NCBI GenBank assembly: GCA_020635035.1
Contig: JACKAO010000002.1
Location: 124,001 to 188,000, forward strand
Length of the DNA stretch: 64,000 nucleotides
Reading direction: 5' to 3'
DNA from: Calditrichia bacterium
GTDB lineage: Bacteria > Calditrichota > Calditrichia > Calditrichales > J004
Shown: one piece after another, positions 34,329 to 44,154 of the stretch
How the letters are laid out: every line of letters begins with the position of its first letter
How positions within the stretch are numbered: position 1 is the stretch's first letter
Notes under the pieces: model-generated
The model's database searches: none
Told to the model about the DNA's origin: nothing
The model's input: only the letters and a program-made list of their open reading frames with translations
Program-made: the position numbers and the translations under genes

Positions 34329-36155
34329 ATGAACCGCTTTTCTGCACTTTTATTATTATTTGTATTTCTATCATGTACCGGGAAAAAACTCACTTCACCG
34401 GAAGATTTGCATTCTGATGCTTTAGTTTACGTTGTTGACCTTAATGATCGGGAAGATGATACTTTTAAAGTTACTCTTTTTGTGGATAACCTTAAAACGG
34501 AAAATAATATCTTTCAATTTGCTGCATCTGCCCCGGGAACATACCGGACAATGGATATGGGGCGTTACGTTCGTGATTTTTATGCGTTAAATATTAATGG
34601 AGATACACTAAGAACGGAACAAATTTCTGTTAACCAGTGGCTGCTTTCCGATGTTCAGAATATCCGGCAAATAAAATATAAGATTGCTGAAACATGGGAT
34701 ACACCTGTCGATTCCAACTACGTCTATGTAATGTGTGGTACATCTCTGGAACAGGATCATGCACTGATTAACGGGCAGGCTGTGTTCGGTTTTCCGGCAA
34801 AGATGCAACAGCGTCCAATAAAATTCCGCCTGGAATATCCCGAAAGCTGGCTTGCAGGAACTGCACTAAGTAAAACAAACGATGGTTATTATTTTGCGAA
34901 GAATTATGATGAAGTTGTGGATTCACCTGTCTTACTTGGACGTTTAACTTCCGCCGGGATCAATGTAAATGGAACTGAGATTGATGTTTTCTGTTACTCC
35001 AGGAATGATATTATAAAAGCAGATGAAATTCTTACCAGTGCTGATGACATTCTAACCGCAGCAGATAAGTTTTTAGAAGGACTGCCGGTAAAACGTTATG
35101 CTTTTTTATTCCATTTTGAAGACAAAGATGCACCTGGAGCAGGTGCCTGGGAACACAATTACAGCTCTTTTTATGCCTTTCCGGAACCGGAAAACCAGGA
35201 CAGAACCATGCGTGGTTTACCGGGTGTTATGGCACATGAATTTTTTCATATTATCACACCTTTACATATCCACAGTGAGTTGATCGAACATTTTAATTTT
35301 GAAAAACCACAACCATCCGAACATCTTTGGTTGTATGAAGGCACAACTGAATGGGCAGCCATAATAATGCAGCTTCGGGGTGGCCTAATCTCCCTAAGCG
35401 AATATTTGGACCGCATCAGTAAGAAGCTCACAATAAGTAATCAACGTTTCCGTTCAGACTACAGTCTCCGTGAGCTAAGCTTAAATTCGTTTTCTGTTAA
35501 AGGTCAGAAAGAATACGGCAATATCTATATGCGTGGTGCTGTTACAGCCGGTTTGTTGGATTTGCGTTTATTAGAGCTTTCCGGTGGACAGCGCGGTTTG
35601 CGTGAAGTAATTTTGCAACTGATAGATATTTACGGCACCGATAAATCATTTGACGAAAAAAACTTTTTTCAAACTTTTACCGATTTAACCTATCCTGAAA
35701 TTGCTGACTTTTTTAACAGCTATGTGGTTAATGCAAATCCTTTGCCCTTAAAAGAGTATTATTCTTTTATTGGGATTGATTACCAGGCAGAAGTTAAAAC
35801 CGGTGAAAATGACACAACAGCCGGATGGGCTCTGTCTGTGAATGATCAAAACCAGTTTGTTTTCTTTGATGTTGATCCACAGGTTGAAGCCATGGGTATT
35901 CATGAGGGAGATGTTCTTTTTTCGATTAATAACGAAGAACTATCCATGCAGAATGTCCGCCAACTCTATAATCAAATTAAAAAACTACCCATTGACAGCA
36001 CATTTATTTTAAAGTTTAAATCCGGTGAAAAAGTAAAAGATGATTCATTTAATAGAATTATCCGGGAAAAAACACGTAAGCATGTCTTTACAATGATGGA
36101 AAATGCTGACAGCAGTCAGATTAAATTAAGAAACGCCTGGGTTCGAAATCTTTAA
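34329..36155 (+). CDS. M61-family metallopeptidase with PDZ domain, lipoprotein
   Basis: A 608-residue exported protein. The lipobox is FLSC (Cys16). An N-terminal beta domain (about 30-220) precedes a gluzincin core with HEFFH (303-307) and the downstream Glu in YEGTTEWAA (E337). A C-terminal PDZ domain (about 490-590) contains VEAMGIHEGDVLFSINNE. M61 enzymes are zinc aminopeptidases preferring N-terminal Gly/Ala. It is probably anchored to a membrane facing the periplasm or surface. It precedes a two-component gene pair. Confidence 0.92.
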   Translation: MNRFSALLLLFVFLSCTGKKLTSPEDLHSDALVYVVDLNDREDDTFKVTLFVDNLKTENNIFQFAASAPGTYRTMDMGRYVRDFYALNINGDTLRTEQISVNQWLLSDVQNIRQIKYKIAETWDTPVDSNYVYVMCGTSLEQDHALINGQAVFGFPAKMQQRPIKFRLEYPESWLAGTALSKTNDGYYFAKNYDEVVDSPVLLGRLTSAGINVNGTEIDVFCYSRNDIIKADEILTSADDILTAADKFLEGLPVKRYAFLFHFEDKDAPGAGAWEHNYSSFYAFPEPENQDRTMRGLPGVMAHEFFHIITPLHIHSELIEHFNFEKPQPSEHLWLYEGTTEWAAIIMQLRGGLISLSEYLDRISKKLTISNQRFRSDYSLRELSLNSFSVKGQKEYGNIYMRGAVTAGLLDLRLLELSGGQRGLREVILQLIDIYGTDKSFDEKNFFQTFTDLTYPEIADFFNSYVVNANPLPLKEYYSFIGIDYQAEVKTGENDTTAGWALSVNDQNQFVFFDVDPQVEAMGIHEGDVLFSINNEELSMQNVRQLYNQIKKLPIDSTFILKFKSGEKVKDDSFNRIIREKTRKHVFTMMENADSSQIKLRNAWVRNL

Positions 36156-36188
36156 GTCGTTCGGAAACTTCCTTAAATGGTTTAACTA

Positions 36189-37970
36189 ATGCCAAGTGCG
36201 CACCGCAAGTTCAGGGACTTTAAGCTTAAAACAAAACAGATTATTGGCGTCAGCGTAATTCTGCTGCTTTTATCGGCAATAAATGTAAATTCAATCTTTA
36301 CGATGCTTGACCTAAGACATGAACTGGAAATAGCATCAACAAACTCTCTTCCAAGAGCCATCTCAATCTCCGCTGTAAATTATTATTCTTCTAATCTTAG
36401 GATCGCTCAATTACAGCTTGCCATTGCCAAAACAGATGATGAACAAAAAGAACATGCTGAAAAAATTGAAAGTCTGATCGATCAGATTAATTCCAGTCTG
36501 GATGAATATCTCATTTTACGTGAAGAATCAGAGAAAAGCGGCCTCTACAGTAACAGTGAGCAGGAATTGTTCACAGATTTTGATGCCTTGTGGGATGAAT
36601 ATCAGGTACTAAGCATAACCTGTTTTCGTCTGTTCAGAGAAAATAAAAGTGAAGAAGCTGTTAAACTTTTAAACGGTGATGCAAAAATCGTTTTTAACGC
36701 ATACAGTTCCAAACTAACAGCTATGGTCAGTTTATACGATCAGTACCTTTTAGAGAGTGTAAAAAGAGCAACAAAAAGCTTTACCGCAGCCAGGGAATTT
36801 ACACTTTCATTACTTATAATCACAGTCGTCTTTTCTGTTTTTATGATTATCATTATCGTCAGGCTGGTCACAGTTCCCGTTAAAAGGCTGGAAAAAGCAG
36901 CGCAGGCTGTTTCAGAAGGTGATCTTTGGGTAAATGTTAAATACAGTTCCAAAGATGAAATGGGGACACTGGCCAAAACATTCAATACAATGATTAATTC
37001 ATTACGCGAAGCCCGCGAAAAGACTGAAGAAAAATCTGAAAAGCTGCGCTTACAGTGGGAAGTTCTGCGGGAAACAAATGATGAGCTTCAGGAAAAATCG
37101 GTTCTGCTCGAGCAGCAGAAACAACAGATTGAGCAAAAAAACATGGATCTTGAAGCCACTCTAAAGCAGCTTAAAGAAGCACAAAACCAGATCGTCCAGT
37201 CCGAGAAAATGGCTTCGGTTGGTCAGCTGACGGCTGGGATTGCTCACGAAATTAACAACCCGATCAACTTTGTTTCTTCCAATGTTAAACCCTTAAAGCG
37301 TGATATTAATGACATCGTGACAGTTCTTAAAAAATATGAAGAAACCATAAAAGAAAACAATCTGGATGGAAAATTTAAAACAGTTGAACAGTTTAAATCA
37401 GAGCTGGAATATGAATTTGTGCTGGAGGAGATCGATACATTACTAAGCGGAATTGAAGAAGGTGCCCGCCGGACAACCGATATTGTAAAAGGATTAAGAA
37501 ATTTCTCACGTCTGGATGAAGATGAAAAGAAATTAGCTGATATTCAGCAGGGTATCGAATCTACTTTGATGGTTTTGCGTAATGAGTTAAAAAATAAAGT
37601 GGAGATTGAAAAGAATTTTACTAACATACCCCAAATTCTTTGTTTTCCTGGAAAGCTTAACCAGGTTTTTCTCAACATTATTCAGAATGCCAACCAGGCA
37701 ATCGAGGAGAAGGGTAAAATTGTTATCTCAACTTACAATGATACCGATTGGGTTTATATTTCAATAAAGGACGATGGCAAAGGTATGCCGCAAAATGTCG
37801 TTAATCGTATTTTTGAGCCTTTTTATACTACTAAAGATGTGGGCAAAGGTACCGGGCTGGGACTCTCAATCAGTTTTGGGATTATTAAAGATCACAATGG
37901 AGATATCATTGTCAAAAGCCAGCCGGAAAAAGGATCAGAATTTATTATTAAATTGCCGATGATTCATTAA
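36189..37970 (+). CDS. HAMP-domain sensor histidine kinase
   Basis: A 593-residue inner-membrane kinase. The first helix is at 17-38, a four-helix-bundle-like periplasmic sensor at about 40-200 and the second helix at 205-226. HAMP (226-278) is followed by a long coiled coil (280-335). HisKA has ASVGQLTAGIAHEINNPINF with phospho-acceptor H353. The ATPase part has NQVFLNIIQNANQAI (N-box), DDGKGM and GTGLGLSISFGI. The receiver-cyclase gene 19 bases downstream is its likely partner. Confidence 0.94.
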   Translation: MPSAHRKFRDFKLKTKQIIGVSVILLLLSAINVNSIFTMLDLRHELEIASTNSLPRAISISAVNYYSSNLRIAQLQLAIAKTDDEQKEHAEKIESLIDQINSSLDEYLILREESEKSGLYSNSEQELFTDFDALWDEYQVLSITCFRLFRENKSEEAVKLLNGDAKIVFNAYSSKLTAMVSLYDQYLLESVKRATKSFTAAREFTLSLLIITVVFSVFMIIIIVRLVTVPVKRLEKAAQAVSEGDLWVNVKYSSKDEMGTLAKTFNTMINSLREAREKTEEKSEKLRLQWEVLRETNDELQEKSVLLEQQKQQIEQKNMDLEATLKQLKEAQNQIVQSEKMASVGQLTAGIAHEINNPINFVSSNVKPLKRDINDIVTVLKKYEETIKENNLDGKFKTVEQFKSELEYEFVLEEIDTLLSGIEEGARRTTDIVKGLRNFSRLDEDEKKLADIQQGIESTLMVLRNELKNKVEIEKNFTNIPQILCFPGKLNQVFLNIIQNANQAIEEKGKIVISTYNDTDWVYISIKDDGKGMPQNVVNRIFEPFYTTKDVGKGTGLGLSISFGIIKDHNGDIIVKSQPEKGSEFIIKLPMIH

Positions 37971-37989
37971 AAAAAGAAGAAGCTGAACT

Positions 37990-39078
37990 ATGGAAAAAAA
38001 AGATTTTACCATTCTCTATGTTGATGATGAAGAACAAAACCTTTTTTCTTTTAAGGCAGTTTTTCGCCGTGAGTACAAAGTTCTTACAGCAAAAAGCGGT
38101 GATGAAGGACTTGAGTTAATGCTCAATAATCGCGTTGATTTGATTATCACAGATCAGCGTATGCCTAAAATGACAGGTATTCAATTCCTGGAAAAAATTA
38201 TCCCGCAGTACCCGGATACAATTCGTATGATTCTTACCGGTTTTTCAGATGTTGAAGCCATTATTGGGGCAATAAATAATGGCCAGGTTTTTCGTTATAT
38301 AACAAAACCATGGGATGAAAATGAATTAAGAATGACCATCGAAAATGCCCGTCAGCTTTCTGAACTTCAATTTAAAAACAGGCAGCTTATCTGCGATCTT
38401 CGTGTGAAGGTGGAAGAACAGGAAAAAACCTTAAAGCTTTTTATGAAATATGTACCGGAGCCGGTAATTGAGAAAGCACTGCAATCCACAGAAGACACGA
38501 TGCTAGATGGTGAACAAAGAAATATCTCGGTTCTTTTTTGTGATATCCGCGGGTTTACGCCGATGAGTGAAGAAATGTCACCGAAGGAAGTGGTCTCCTT
38601 TTTAAATGACTATTACAGTATCATGACCAAGGTTATACGTAAATCCAATGGTCTTGTAGCACAATTTGTTGGTGATGAAATATTTGCTGCTTTTGGCGCA
38701 CCGGTAGCGATTAACAATTGCGAACAACTTTCTGTTTTCTGTGCACTGGAAATGATGCATAAACTGGAAGATCTAAATAATAAATACAAAAATAAACTGA
38801 ATCGTGAAATAAAGATGGGGATCGGTATCAACGCCGGTGAAGTTGTAGCCGGAAATCTGGGCTCTGAAGATCGGATGGACTATTCACTAACAGGCGACAC
38901 GGTTAATACAGGTAAGCGCATTGAAATGATTACAAAAGAAATGCCCAACACAATTTTAGTCAGTGAATCAGTTTATTCAAAAACAAAAGAACTGTTTCAA
39001 TATAAAGCAATGGAGCCGCTTTTTGTTAAGGGAAAAAAGGAAAAGCTGCATGTATACCAGGTTCTGGGGCGTAAATAA
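37990..39078 (+). CDS. Response regulator with class III nucleotidyl cyclase output
   Basis: A 362-residue protein. The receiver (1-120) has D55 in LIITDQRMPKMTG and K106 in YITKPW; a linker helix follows (125-170). The class III cyclase domain has metal Asp D185 (LFCDIRGFT) and D229 (QFVGDEIFAAFGAP), and transition-state N306 and R310 (VNTGKR). The base-selecting Lys expected before the second metal Asp reads Gln (AQFVGD), and the Thr/Asp after the later Tyr reads Ser (DYSLTGD). Substrate is therefore uncertain, though cAMP is the default. Phosphorylation by the upstream kinase should control activity. Confidence 0.92.
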   Translation: MEKKDFTILYVDDEEQNLFSFKAVFRREYKVLTAKSGDEGLELMLNNRVDLIITDQRMPKMTGIQFLEKIIPQYPDTIRMILTGFSDVEAIIGAINNGQVFRYITKPWDENELRMTIENARQLSELQFKNRQLICDLRVKVEEQEKTLKLFMKYVPEPVIEKALQSTEDTMLDGEQRNISVLFCDIRGFTPMSEEMSPKEVVSFLNDYYSIMTKVIRKSNGLVAQFVGDEIFAAFGAPVAINNCEQLSVFCALEMMHKLEDLNNKYKNKLNREIKMGIGINAGEVVAGNLGSEDRMDYSLTGDTVNTGKRIEMITKEMPNTILVSESVYSKTKELFQYKAMEPLFVKGKKEKLHVYQVLGRK

Positions 39079-39079
39079 T

Positions 39080-40498
39080 TTAATCACATAAGCCGGAAGC
39101 ATACTCAATAAACCAGCTTCGTTTTACTTTTATGCTTCCTTGTGACTGCTGAGCAACCTGCTCGGGCCATTGTAAAATTTTATCGGGGATTTTAAAAGAA
39201 GGAAGCTTTATTTTCAAAGAATCCCTGATCTTTTTTTCATCAAAATCAATTCCTTCTGAATATTTAATAAAAGCACACGGACGCTGACCATATTCTTTAT
39301 TATCACACGGAACAACCAGCGCCTGTTCAATCCCGTCTAAATTCAAAAGTGTTTTTTCAATTTCTTCAGGCTGGATATTCTCCCCGCCTGAAATAAACAT
39401 ATTATCTTTTCTTCCGGTAACTGTGATTTTATCATTCTTAAGTATTCCCAAATCACCTGTATGGAACCAATCATTATTTAAAGGCAAATTGACTCCGCCC
39501 TTCTCCTGGTAACCGGCAAACAAACATTTTCCACGAAGCAAAATTTCATTATCCAAAACTTTAACTTCTCTGTGCTTAAGAATTTCTGCGACATCCTTGT
39601 TTTCAGTTTTGTGATTCCGGATAGCAACCGTTGAACCCATTTCTGTAAGGCCGTAACCAGAATAAAGATTTATCCCCAACGATAAAGCATGATCGATAAC
39701 AGATCCCGGAATAGCACTCCCGCCCAGGAAAACAGCTTTACAAGCTTTTAAACTTTCAGATGTTTTCCTGTTTTCCAATAGACGCTGAAGCTGTGTAAAA
39801 ACCAGTGATATGTGTGTGGGTTTCCGTTTATTAATAGCGTTATTCAGCGATTCCCGACCCGGGGATAAAAGACTGTAGCGTGCGCCGGCTAAAAAACATC
39901 TCAAAAGGATACCTAAACCACCAACGTGATAAAACGGCAATGTCACCAGCCAGTGATCATCTTCAGTAAGATTAAAATAAGAATTTACTCCAACAGCATT
40001 GTAGTAAAGACTCCTGAAAGTATGAAGAGCGTATTTTGGTTTGCCACTACTACCCGATGTCATTATGATCAATGCCGGTGTTTCCATAGATTTAGAATAA
40101 TTTAGAAGGTCATGTGCATTAAACGATAGCTGCTTCAAAGGGGTACAATCAATGAAATGACTCTCTTTTAACTCTTCTGCTTTTTCTCCAATAACGTGAG
40201 CCGCATTGCTCTCATCAATTACATTGGCCGTGCTTGCTGAAGGTATTTTAGGATTTACAGGGAATACAACCGCACCGATCTTCCAAAGTGCAAAGATAAG
40301 GATTGGGTAAATTTCTACATCCGTATTTTTAAGAATTACAATCTCGTTTTTCTTTACACCCTGTGAACCAAGCCAAACTGCAACCGATTGGACTTTCTTA
40401 AAAAAAGAAGAATATGTGAAGCTGCTCTCAGAACTTTCATGAAAAACATTTTTTTCATACTGCAGGATAATTTCGGTGAAATCAAAGGTGGTATTCAT
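39080..40498 (-). CDS. menE: o-Succinylbenzoate-CoA ligase
   Basis: A 472-residue ANL-family ligase. The AMP-binding P-loop is IMTSGSSGKPKYALHTF. LYSGYGLTEMGSTVAI, WFHTGDLG and the hinge TGRKDNMFISGGENIQPEEIE follow. The C-terminal catalytic Lys lies in QGSIKVKRS. It activates o-succinylbenzoate with ATP and CoA in menaquinone synthesis. It is the last gene of the men cluster; its ATG overlaps the menC stop by one base (TAATG). It is convergent with the cyclase gene. Confidence 0.93.
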   Translation of the reverse strand: MNTTFDFTEIILQYEKNVFHESSESSFTYSSFFKKVQSVAVWLGSQGVKKNEIVILKNTDVEIYPILIFALWKIGAVVFPVNPKIPSASTANVIDESNAAHVIGEKAEELKESHFIDCTPLKQLSFNAHDLLNYSKSMETPALIIMTSGSSGKPKYALHTFRSLYYNAVGVNSYFNLTEDDHWLVTLPFYHVGGLGILLRCFLAGARYSLLSPGRESLNNAINKRKPTHISLVFTQLQRLLENRKTSESLKACKAVFLGGSAIPGSVIDHALSLGINLYSGYGLTEMGSTVAIRNHKTENKDVAEILKHREVKVLDNEILLRGKCLFAGYQEKGGVNLPLNNDWFHTGDLGILKNDKITVTGRKDNMFISGGENIQPEEIEKTLLNLDGIEQALVVPCDNKEYGQRPCAFIKYSEGIDFDEKKIRDSLKIKLPSFKIPDKILQWPEQVAQQSQGSIKVKRSWFIEYASGLCD

Positions 40499-41565
40499 TA
40501 TACAACACTTTTAAGAATTTCTTTGTTCAGAACACTTTTACTTAGCTCATTCAGGTTGATATGTGAATTTTCTATTCTAAAAGAAGGGATTATTGTATCC
40601 GTTGTAAACCAGCTTATTGTATCCAGACCATGTACAGAATTTCCGGCAAACGCAGCTGCCAGATTTGCAATCGCAGTGAGTCCTATTCCGGATTCAAACG
40701 TACTTGAGAATATAATTCTATGGTTTTTCATATGGGCATTGGCCAGAATTTTACTCAGTTTATAAAATGACCCGACTACCGCCGGTTTAATAATTAAAGT
40801 ACTTAACCCGTGATAATTCTTTGTTGCATCAAATAAACCATCATGAAGAGATTCATCAAATGCATAATTCAATCCTGTTTCAGCAAAAAACTGCGGACAC
40901 ATTGCAGGATTTTCCAATGGTTCTTCAATATATTCAATACAGCTTTTTTGAACAGATTTGGCAAAGAAAACAGCCTGCTTAAATGACCAGTTACGATTGG
41001 CATCCAGGCGAATCTTAATATCTTCTCCACATTTTTTGTGTAAGGAGTTGATCAAATTTATTTCATCGTCAATTGATTGGATGCCTACTTTAATCTTTAC
41101 TGCCTTGAAACCCTGTCCGACTATTTTATCATGAAAAGAATTAAGATTATCGGGCGTCAGCAAAGCATTGAGTTTTATATCTGTTAATGCCTGTGGATTA
41201 ACAAATAGCGCAGGTAAAACATTTTTCAATTTTGCTGAAATCATTAATAATGCACTTTGTACAGCAAAACACAATGATGGTGTACCCGAAAACAAATCCT
41301 GAGTGAATTGCAACCAGGAACGGTAATTATTATCTTTCTGCTTCAGAAGCGCGGAAAAGCTGTTTTTAAAAACTTGTTCAACGGTTTCAAGAGATTCTTT
41401 ATGCAGCCCTGGAAATGGAGCGGCATCCCCCCATCCGCTCAGTCCGTTTTCATCAATTAGTTCAATGATAAATCCCGAACGTTCATTCTGAAATGTACCC
41501 ATCATTTTGATGGGAGATTTAAGCACGATAGAATATGAGTAAAAATTGAGTCTCTCAATTTTCAT
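40498..41565 (-). CDS. menC: o-Succinylbenzoate synthase
   Basis: A 355-residue enolase-superfamily enzyme. The N-terminal capping domain has GWGDAAPFPGLHKES. The barrel has VKIKVG (K-x-K), RLDANRNW (metal Asp), YIEEPLENP (metal Glu), AFDESLHDG (metal Asp) and LIIKPAVVGS (second base Lys). It dehydrates SHCHC to o-succinylbenzoate. Three bases separate it from menA upstream. Confidence 0.92.
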   Translation of the reverse strand: MKIERLNFYSYSIVLKSPIKMMGTFQNERSGFIIELIDENGLSGWGDAAPFPGLHKESLETVEQVFKNSFSALLKQKDNNYRSWLQFTQDLFSGTPSLCFAVQSALLMISAKLKNVLPALFVNPQALTDIKLNALLTPDNLNSFHDKIVGQGFKAVKIKVGIQSIDDEINLINSLHKKCGEDIKIRLDANRNWSFKQAVFFAKSVQKSCIEYIEEPLENPAMCPQFFAETGLNYAFDESLHDGLFDATKNYHGLSTLIIKPAVVGSFYKLSKILANAHMKNHRIIFSSTFESGIGLTAIANLAAAFAGNSVHGLDTISWFTTDTIIPSFRIENSHINLNELSKSVLNKEILKSVV

Positions 41566-41568
41566 GTA

Positions 41569-42453
41569 TCAGAAAATCCATCCAAGCGAAAATATGATAC
41601 TGTACAAAAATAACAATCTGCCTGTATCTGCAAGTACCTGGTTTAAAGGCGGTCCAGAAATACCTGTAAAAACAAGTTTAATCCCGGGAACTGCGGGAAT
41701 TAAAGCAAAGAGTGTAAGAACTGAGTAAAAATTTTCCTGGGTAAGGTAGACCAGTAAAAGGGGCAGCAAGCAGGCAGCAATCAGACTTAGCAGATACTCC
41801 TGACGGGCAAAACCGGCGCCAAACCGCACAGCTAATGTACGTTTCCCGGCTTTGGCGTCGGTATGAATATCCCGCAGATTATTAACCGTTAAGATAGCCA
41901 TGGAAATCAATCCCGGGGCAAGTCCGGCAAGTAAAACAACCTGGTTTATCTCAAGCGCTTGTACATAATAGGTTCCACCAACGGCAACCGGTCCGAAAAA
42001 AATCAAAACAAAAATATCAGCTAAACCATTATAACCGAGCGGATAAGGTCCGCCTGTGTATAAGATACCAAGCAGAATCGATAAAATCCCGATAAAAAAC
42101 AACGGCCAGCCACCGCGGTAAATGAGATACAAACCAATGATAAAAGCCAGAAGAAATGTCAGGATAAAAGCCATCTTCATGATCGATGGTTTTACCAATC
42201 CTGCCTGTGTGGCTCGTGTTGGTCCCAATCGTTCCTTGGTATCCGCGCCTTTAATATAATCAAAATAATCGTTGGCAAAATTGGTACCAATCTGAATGAG
42301 CAACGCCCCAAAAAGTGCGGCAAGTGCTGCCGGAAGATGTAAAAGTCCGTCATTAAAAGCCATGGCACTGCCCATGATAACCGGTGCCGCGGCTGCGGGC
42401 AACGTTTTCGGCCTGGTAGCGTCAATCCAGATTTTTAGTGTACTCATAGTCAT
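41569..42453 (-). CDS. menA: 1,4-dihydroxy-2-naphthoate polyprenyltransferase
   Basis: A 294-residue UbiA-superfamily membrane protein with about eight helices. It has the Asp-rich motif NFANDYFDYIKGADTKERLGP (residues 58-78) and the second motif in NNLRDIHTDAKAGKRTLAVRFG. It begins with the family-typical WIDATRPKTLPAAAAPV. It attaches the isoprenoid side chain to DHNA in the inner membrane. ATG at 42453 is used; another ATG two codons in is equally possible. Confidence 0.94.
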   Translation of the reverse strand: MTMSTLKIWIDATRPKTLPAAAAPVIMGSAMAFNDGLLHLPAALAALFGALLIQIGTNFANDYFDYIKGADTKERLGPTRATQAGLVKPSIMKMAFILTFLLAFIIGLYLIYRGGWPLFFIGILSILLGILYTGGPYPLGYNGLADIFVLIFFGPVAVGGTYYVQALEINQVVLLAGLAPGLISMAILTVNNLRDIHTDAKAGKRTLAVRFGAGFARQEYLLSLIAACLLPLLLVYLTQENFYSVLTLFALIPAVPGIKLVFTGISGPPLNQVLADTGRLLFLYSIIFSLGWIF

Positions 42454-42515
42454 AAATTTCTACTAAATAACAGCCCTTAAAAAATTGGGCAGCAGACATA
42501 ATTTCAAAATATATT

Positions 42516-43331
42516 TCAGGGACGGCGCACGAATTTTTTAAATTCAGGTTGTCTTTTTTCCAGGAATGCATTCTTACCTTCCTGACCTTCTTCGCTCATG
42601 TAAAACAGCATAGTCGCTGCTCCAGCGAGTTCCTGAAGCCCAGCCTGGCCATCACAATCGGCATTCAATGCAGCTTTTAAACAACGAATTGCCGTTGGTG
42701 AATTTGCCAGGATTTCACGACACCATTGAACCGTCTCTTCTTCCAGTTTTTCGTAAGGAACCACTGTATTTACCAGTCCCATATCAAGAGCCTGTTTTGC
42801 ATCGTATTGGCGGCATAAGTACCAAATTTCGCGTGCTTTTTTTTGTCCTACAATACGTGCCATGTAACTGGCTCCATAGCCACCATCGAATGATCCGACT
42901 TTTGGACCGGTCTGACCAAAGCGGGCATTCTCAGCAGCAATGGTCAGATCGCACATTAAATGAAGGACATGGCCGCCGCCAATTGCATAACCCGCAACCA
43001 TTGCAATAACAGGTTTCGGACATGTACGAATCTGGCGTTGAAAGTCGAGTACATTTAAGCGATGAACCCCTTCATCATCCACGTAACCGGCATCACCACG
43101 AACACGCTGATCTCCGCCTGAACAAAATGCCTTTTCGCCTTCTCCGGTTAAAATAATTACACCAATTTCTGCATCATTACGGGCATTTTCAAATGCGTGC
43201 ATCATCTCCTTAACCGTAAGAGGCCGAAATGCATTTCGAACTTCCGGACGATTAATCGTGATCTTTGCGATTCCTTCCGCTTTATGATATTTTATATCTG
43301 TATACTCTCCGGATGATTTCCAATCAATCAT
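42516..43331 (-). CDS. menB: 1,4-dihydroxy-2-naphthoyl-CoA synthase
   Basis: A 271-residue crotonase-fold enzyme. Conserved parts: ITINRPEVRNAFRPLTVKEM, CSGGDQRVRGDAGYVDDEG, VAGYAIGGGHVLHLMCDLTIA, GSFDGGYGASYMAR and the C-terminal EEGQEGKNAFLEKRQPEF. It cyclises o-succinylbenzoyl-CoA. GGGAGG just before ATG 43331 fixes the start; a TTG five codons earlier would overlap that site. It lies between menH and menA. Confidence 0.95.
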   Translation of the reverse strand: MIDWKSSGEYTDIKYHKAEGIAKITINRPEVRNAFRPLTVKEMMHAFENARNDAEIGVIILTGEGEKAFCSGGDQRVRGDAGYVDDEGVHRLNVLDFQRQIRTCPKPVIAMVAGYAIGGGHVLHLMCDLTIAAENARFGQTGPKVGSFDGGYGASYMARIVGQKKAREIWYLCRQYDAKQALDMGLVNTVVPYEKLEEETVQWCREILANSPTAIRCLKAALNADCDGQAGLQELAGAATMLFYMSEEGQEGKNAFLEKRQPEFKKFVRRP

Positions 43332-43365
43332 TTTGCCTCCCAGCAATTACCAAATTAATAATAAT

Positions 43366-44154
43366 TTACAAAGATAAGAATCGAACAAGATGTTCTGCAA
43401 ATCGAATAGGGTCTTCAAAATGAACATTGTGTCCGCAATTTTCAAAAACAACTATTTCAAAATTGTTATTCCGATCTTTCATTTCGTTCATTATCCCAAA
43501 ATATTTTTTATCCTGTTTTCCACATATTAAAAGCCCCGGTATATTAATTTCAGGAAGGTTTTCCCACCAAGAACTCTGAAGCCCCGGACTGAATGCATTC
43601 AATGCCATTGCTAATTTACCCGGTTCATTTTCAAGGCGTCTGTTTAAAAGAGTTTTGTAATCCTTATGATTTTTAGTACGCGCAAAAAGCTCCAATCCAT
43701 ACCACTCGTCTAAAAAATCATCAAACGATTTTTCACAAATAGAATTTGCCAAAATTCTGTCATGATGCACACGTGCTGATTTCTCATCAGGATTTTCAAT
43801 ACCGGCGGTTGCTGATTCCAGAATCAGTTTTTTAAACCTTGCCGGTTTTTTAATAATCCATTCCAGTGCAACCCGGCCCCCCATTGAATATCCGACAACA
43901 GAAATTGACTTAAGACAAAGCACATCCATCAATTTTTCAAGCATATCAATTAAATCATTAAAAGTAATATCTGGTTGGATATTAGACTTTCCATGACCTG
44001 GCAAATCCACCGCAATGCAGCGATAATTATTTGAAAGTTGGGAAATAATACTGAACCAATCATCTGAATTTCCCATAAAGCCATGTAAAAAAACAACCGC
44101 CGGGTTTTTCGGATTGCCAAACTGATTAAAGTTTAAATCATTGTATGAATGCAT
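43366..44154 (-). CDS. menH: SHCHC synthase, alpha/beta hydrolase
   Basis: A 262-residue alpha/beta-hydrolase: oxyanion segment VFLHGFMGNSDDW, VDLPGHGKS, nucleophile elbow VVGYSMGGRVAL (Ser), LILESATAGIENP, LICGKQDKKY (Asp region) and FENCGHNVHFEDP (His). The match in motifs and the location between menD and menB support MenH, which removes pyruvate from SEPHCHC. Its ATG directly follows the menD stop. Confidence 0.9.
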   Translation of the reverse strand: MHSYNDLNFNQFGNPKNPAVVFLHGFMGNSDDWFSIISQLSNNYRCIAVDLPGHGKSNIQPDITFNDLIDMLEKLMDVLCLKSISVVGYSMGGRVALEWIIKKPARFKKLILESATAGIENPDEKSARVHHDRILANSICEKSFDDFLDEWYGLELFARTKNHKDYKTLLNRRLENEPGKLAMALNAFSPGLQSSWWENLPEINIPGLLICGKQDKKYFGIMNEMKDRNNNFEIVVFENCGHNVHFEDPIRFAEHLVRFLSL

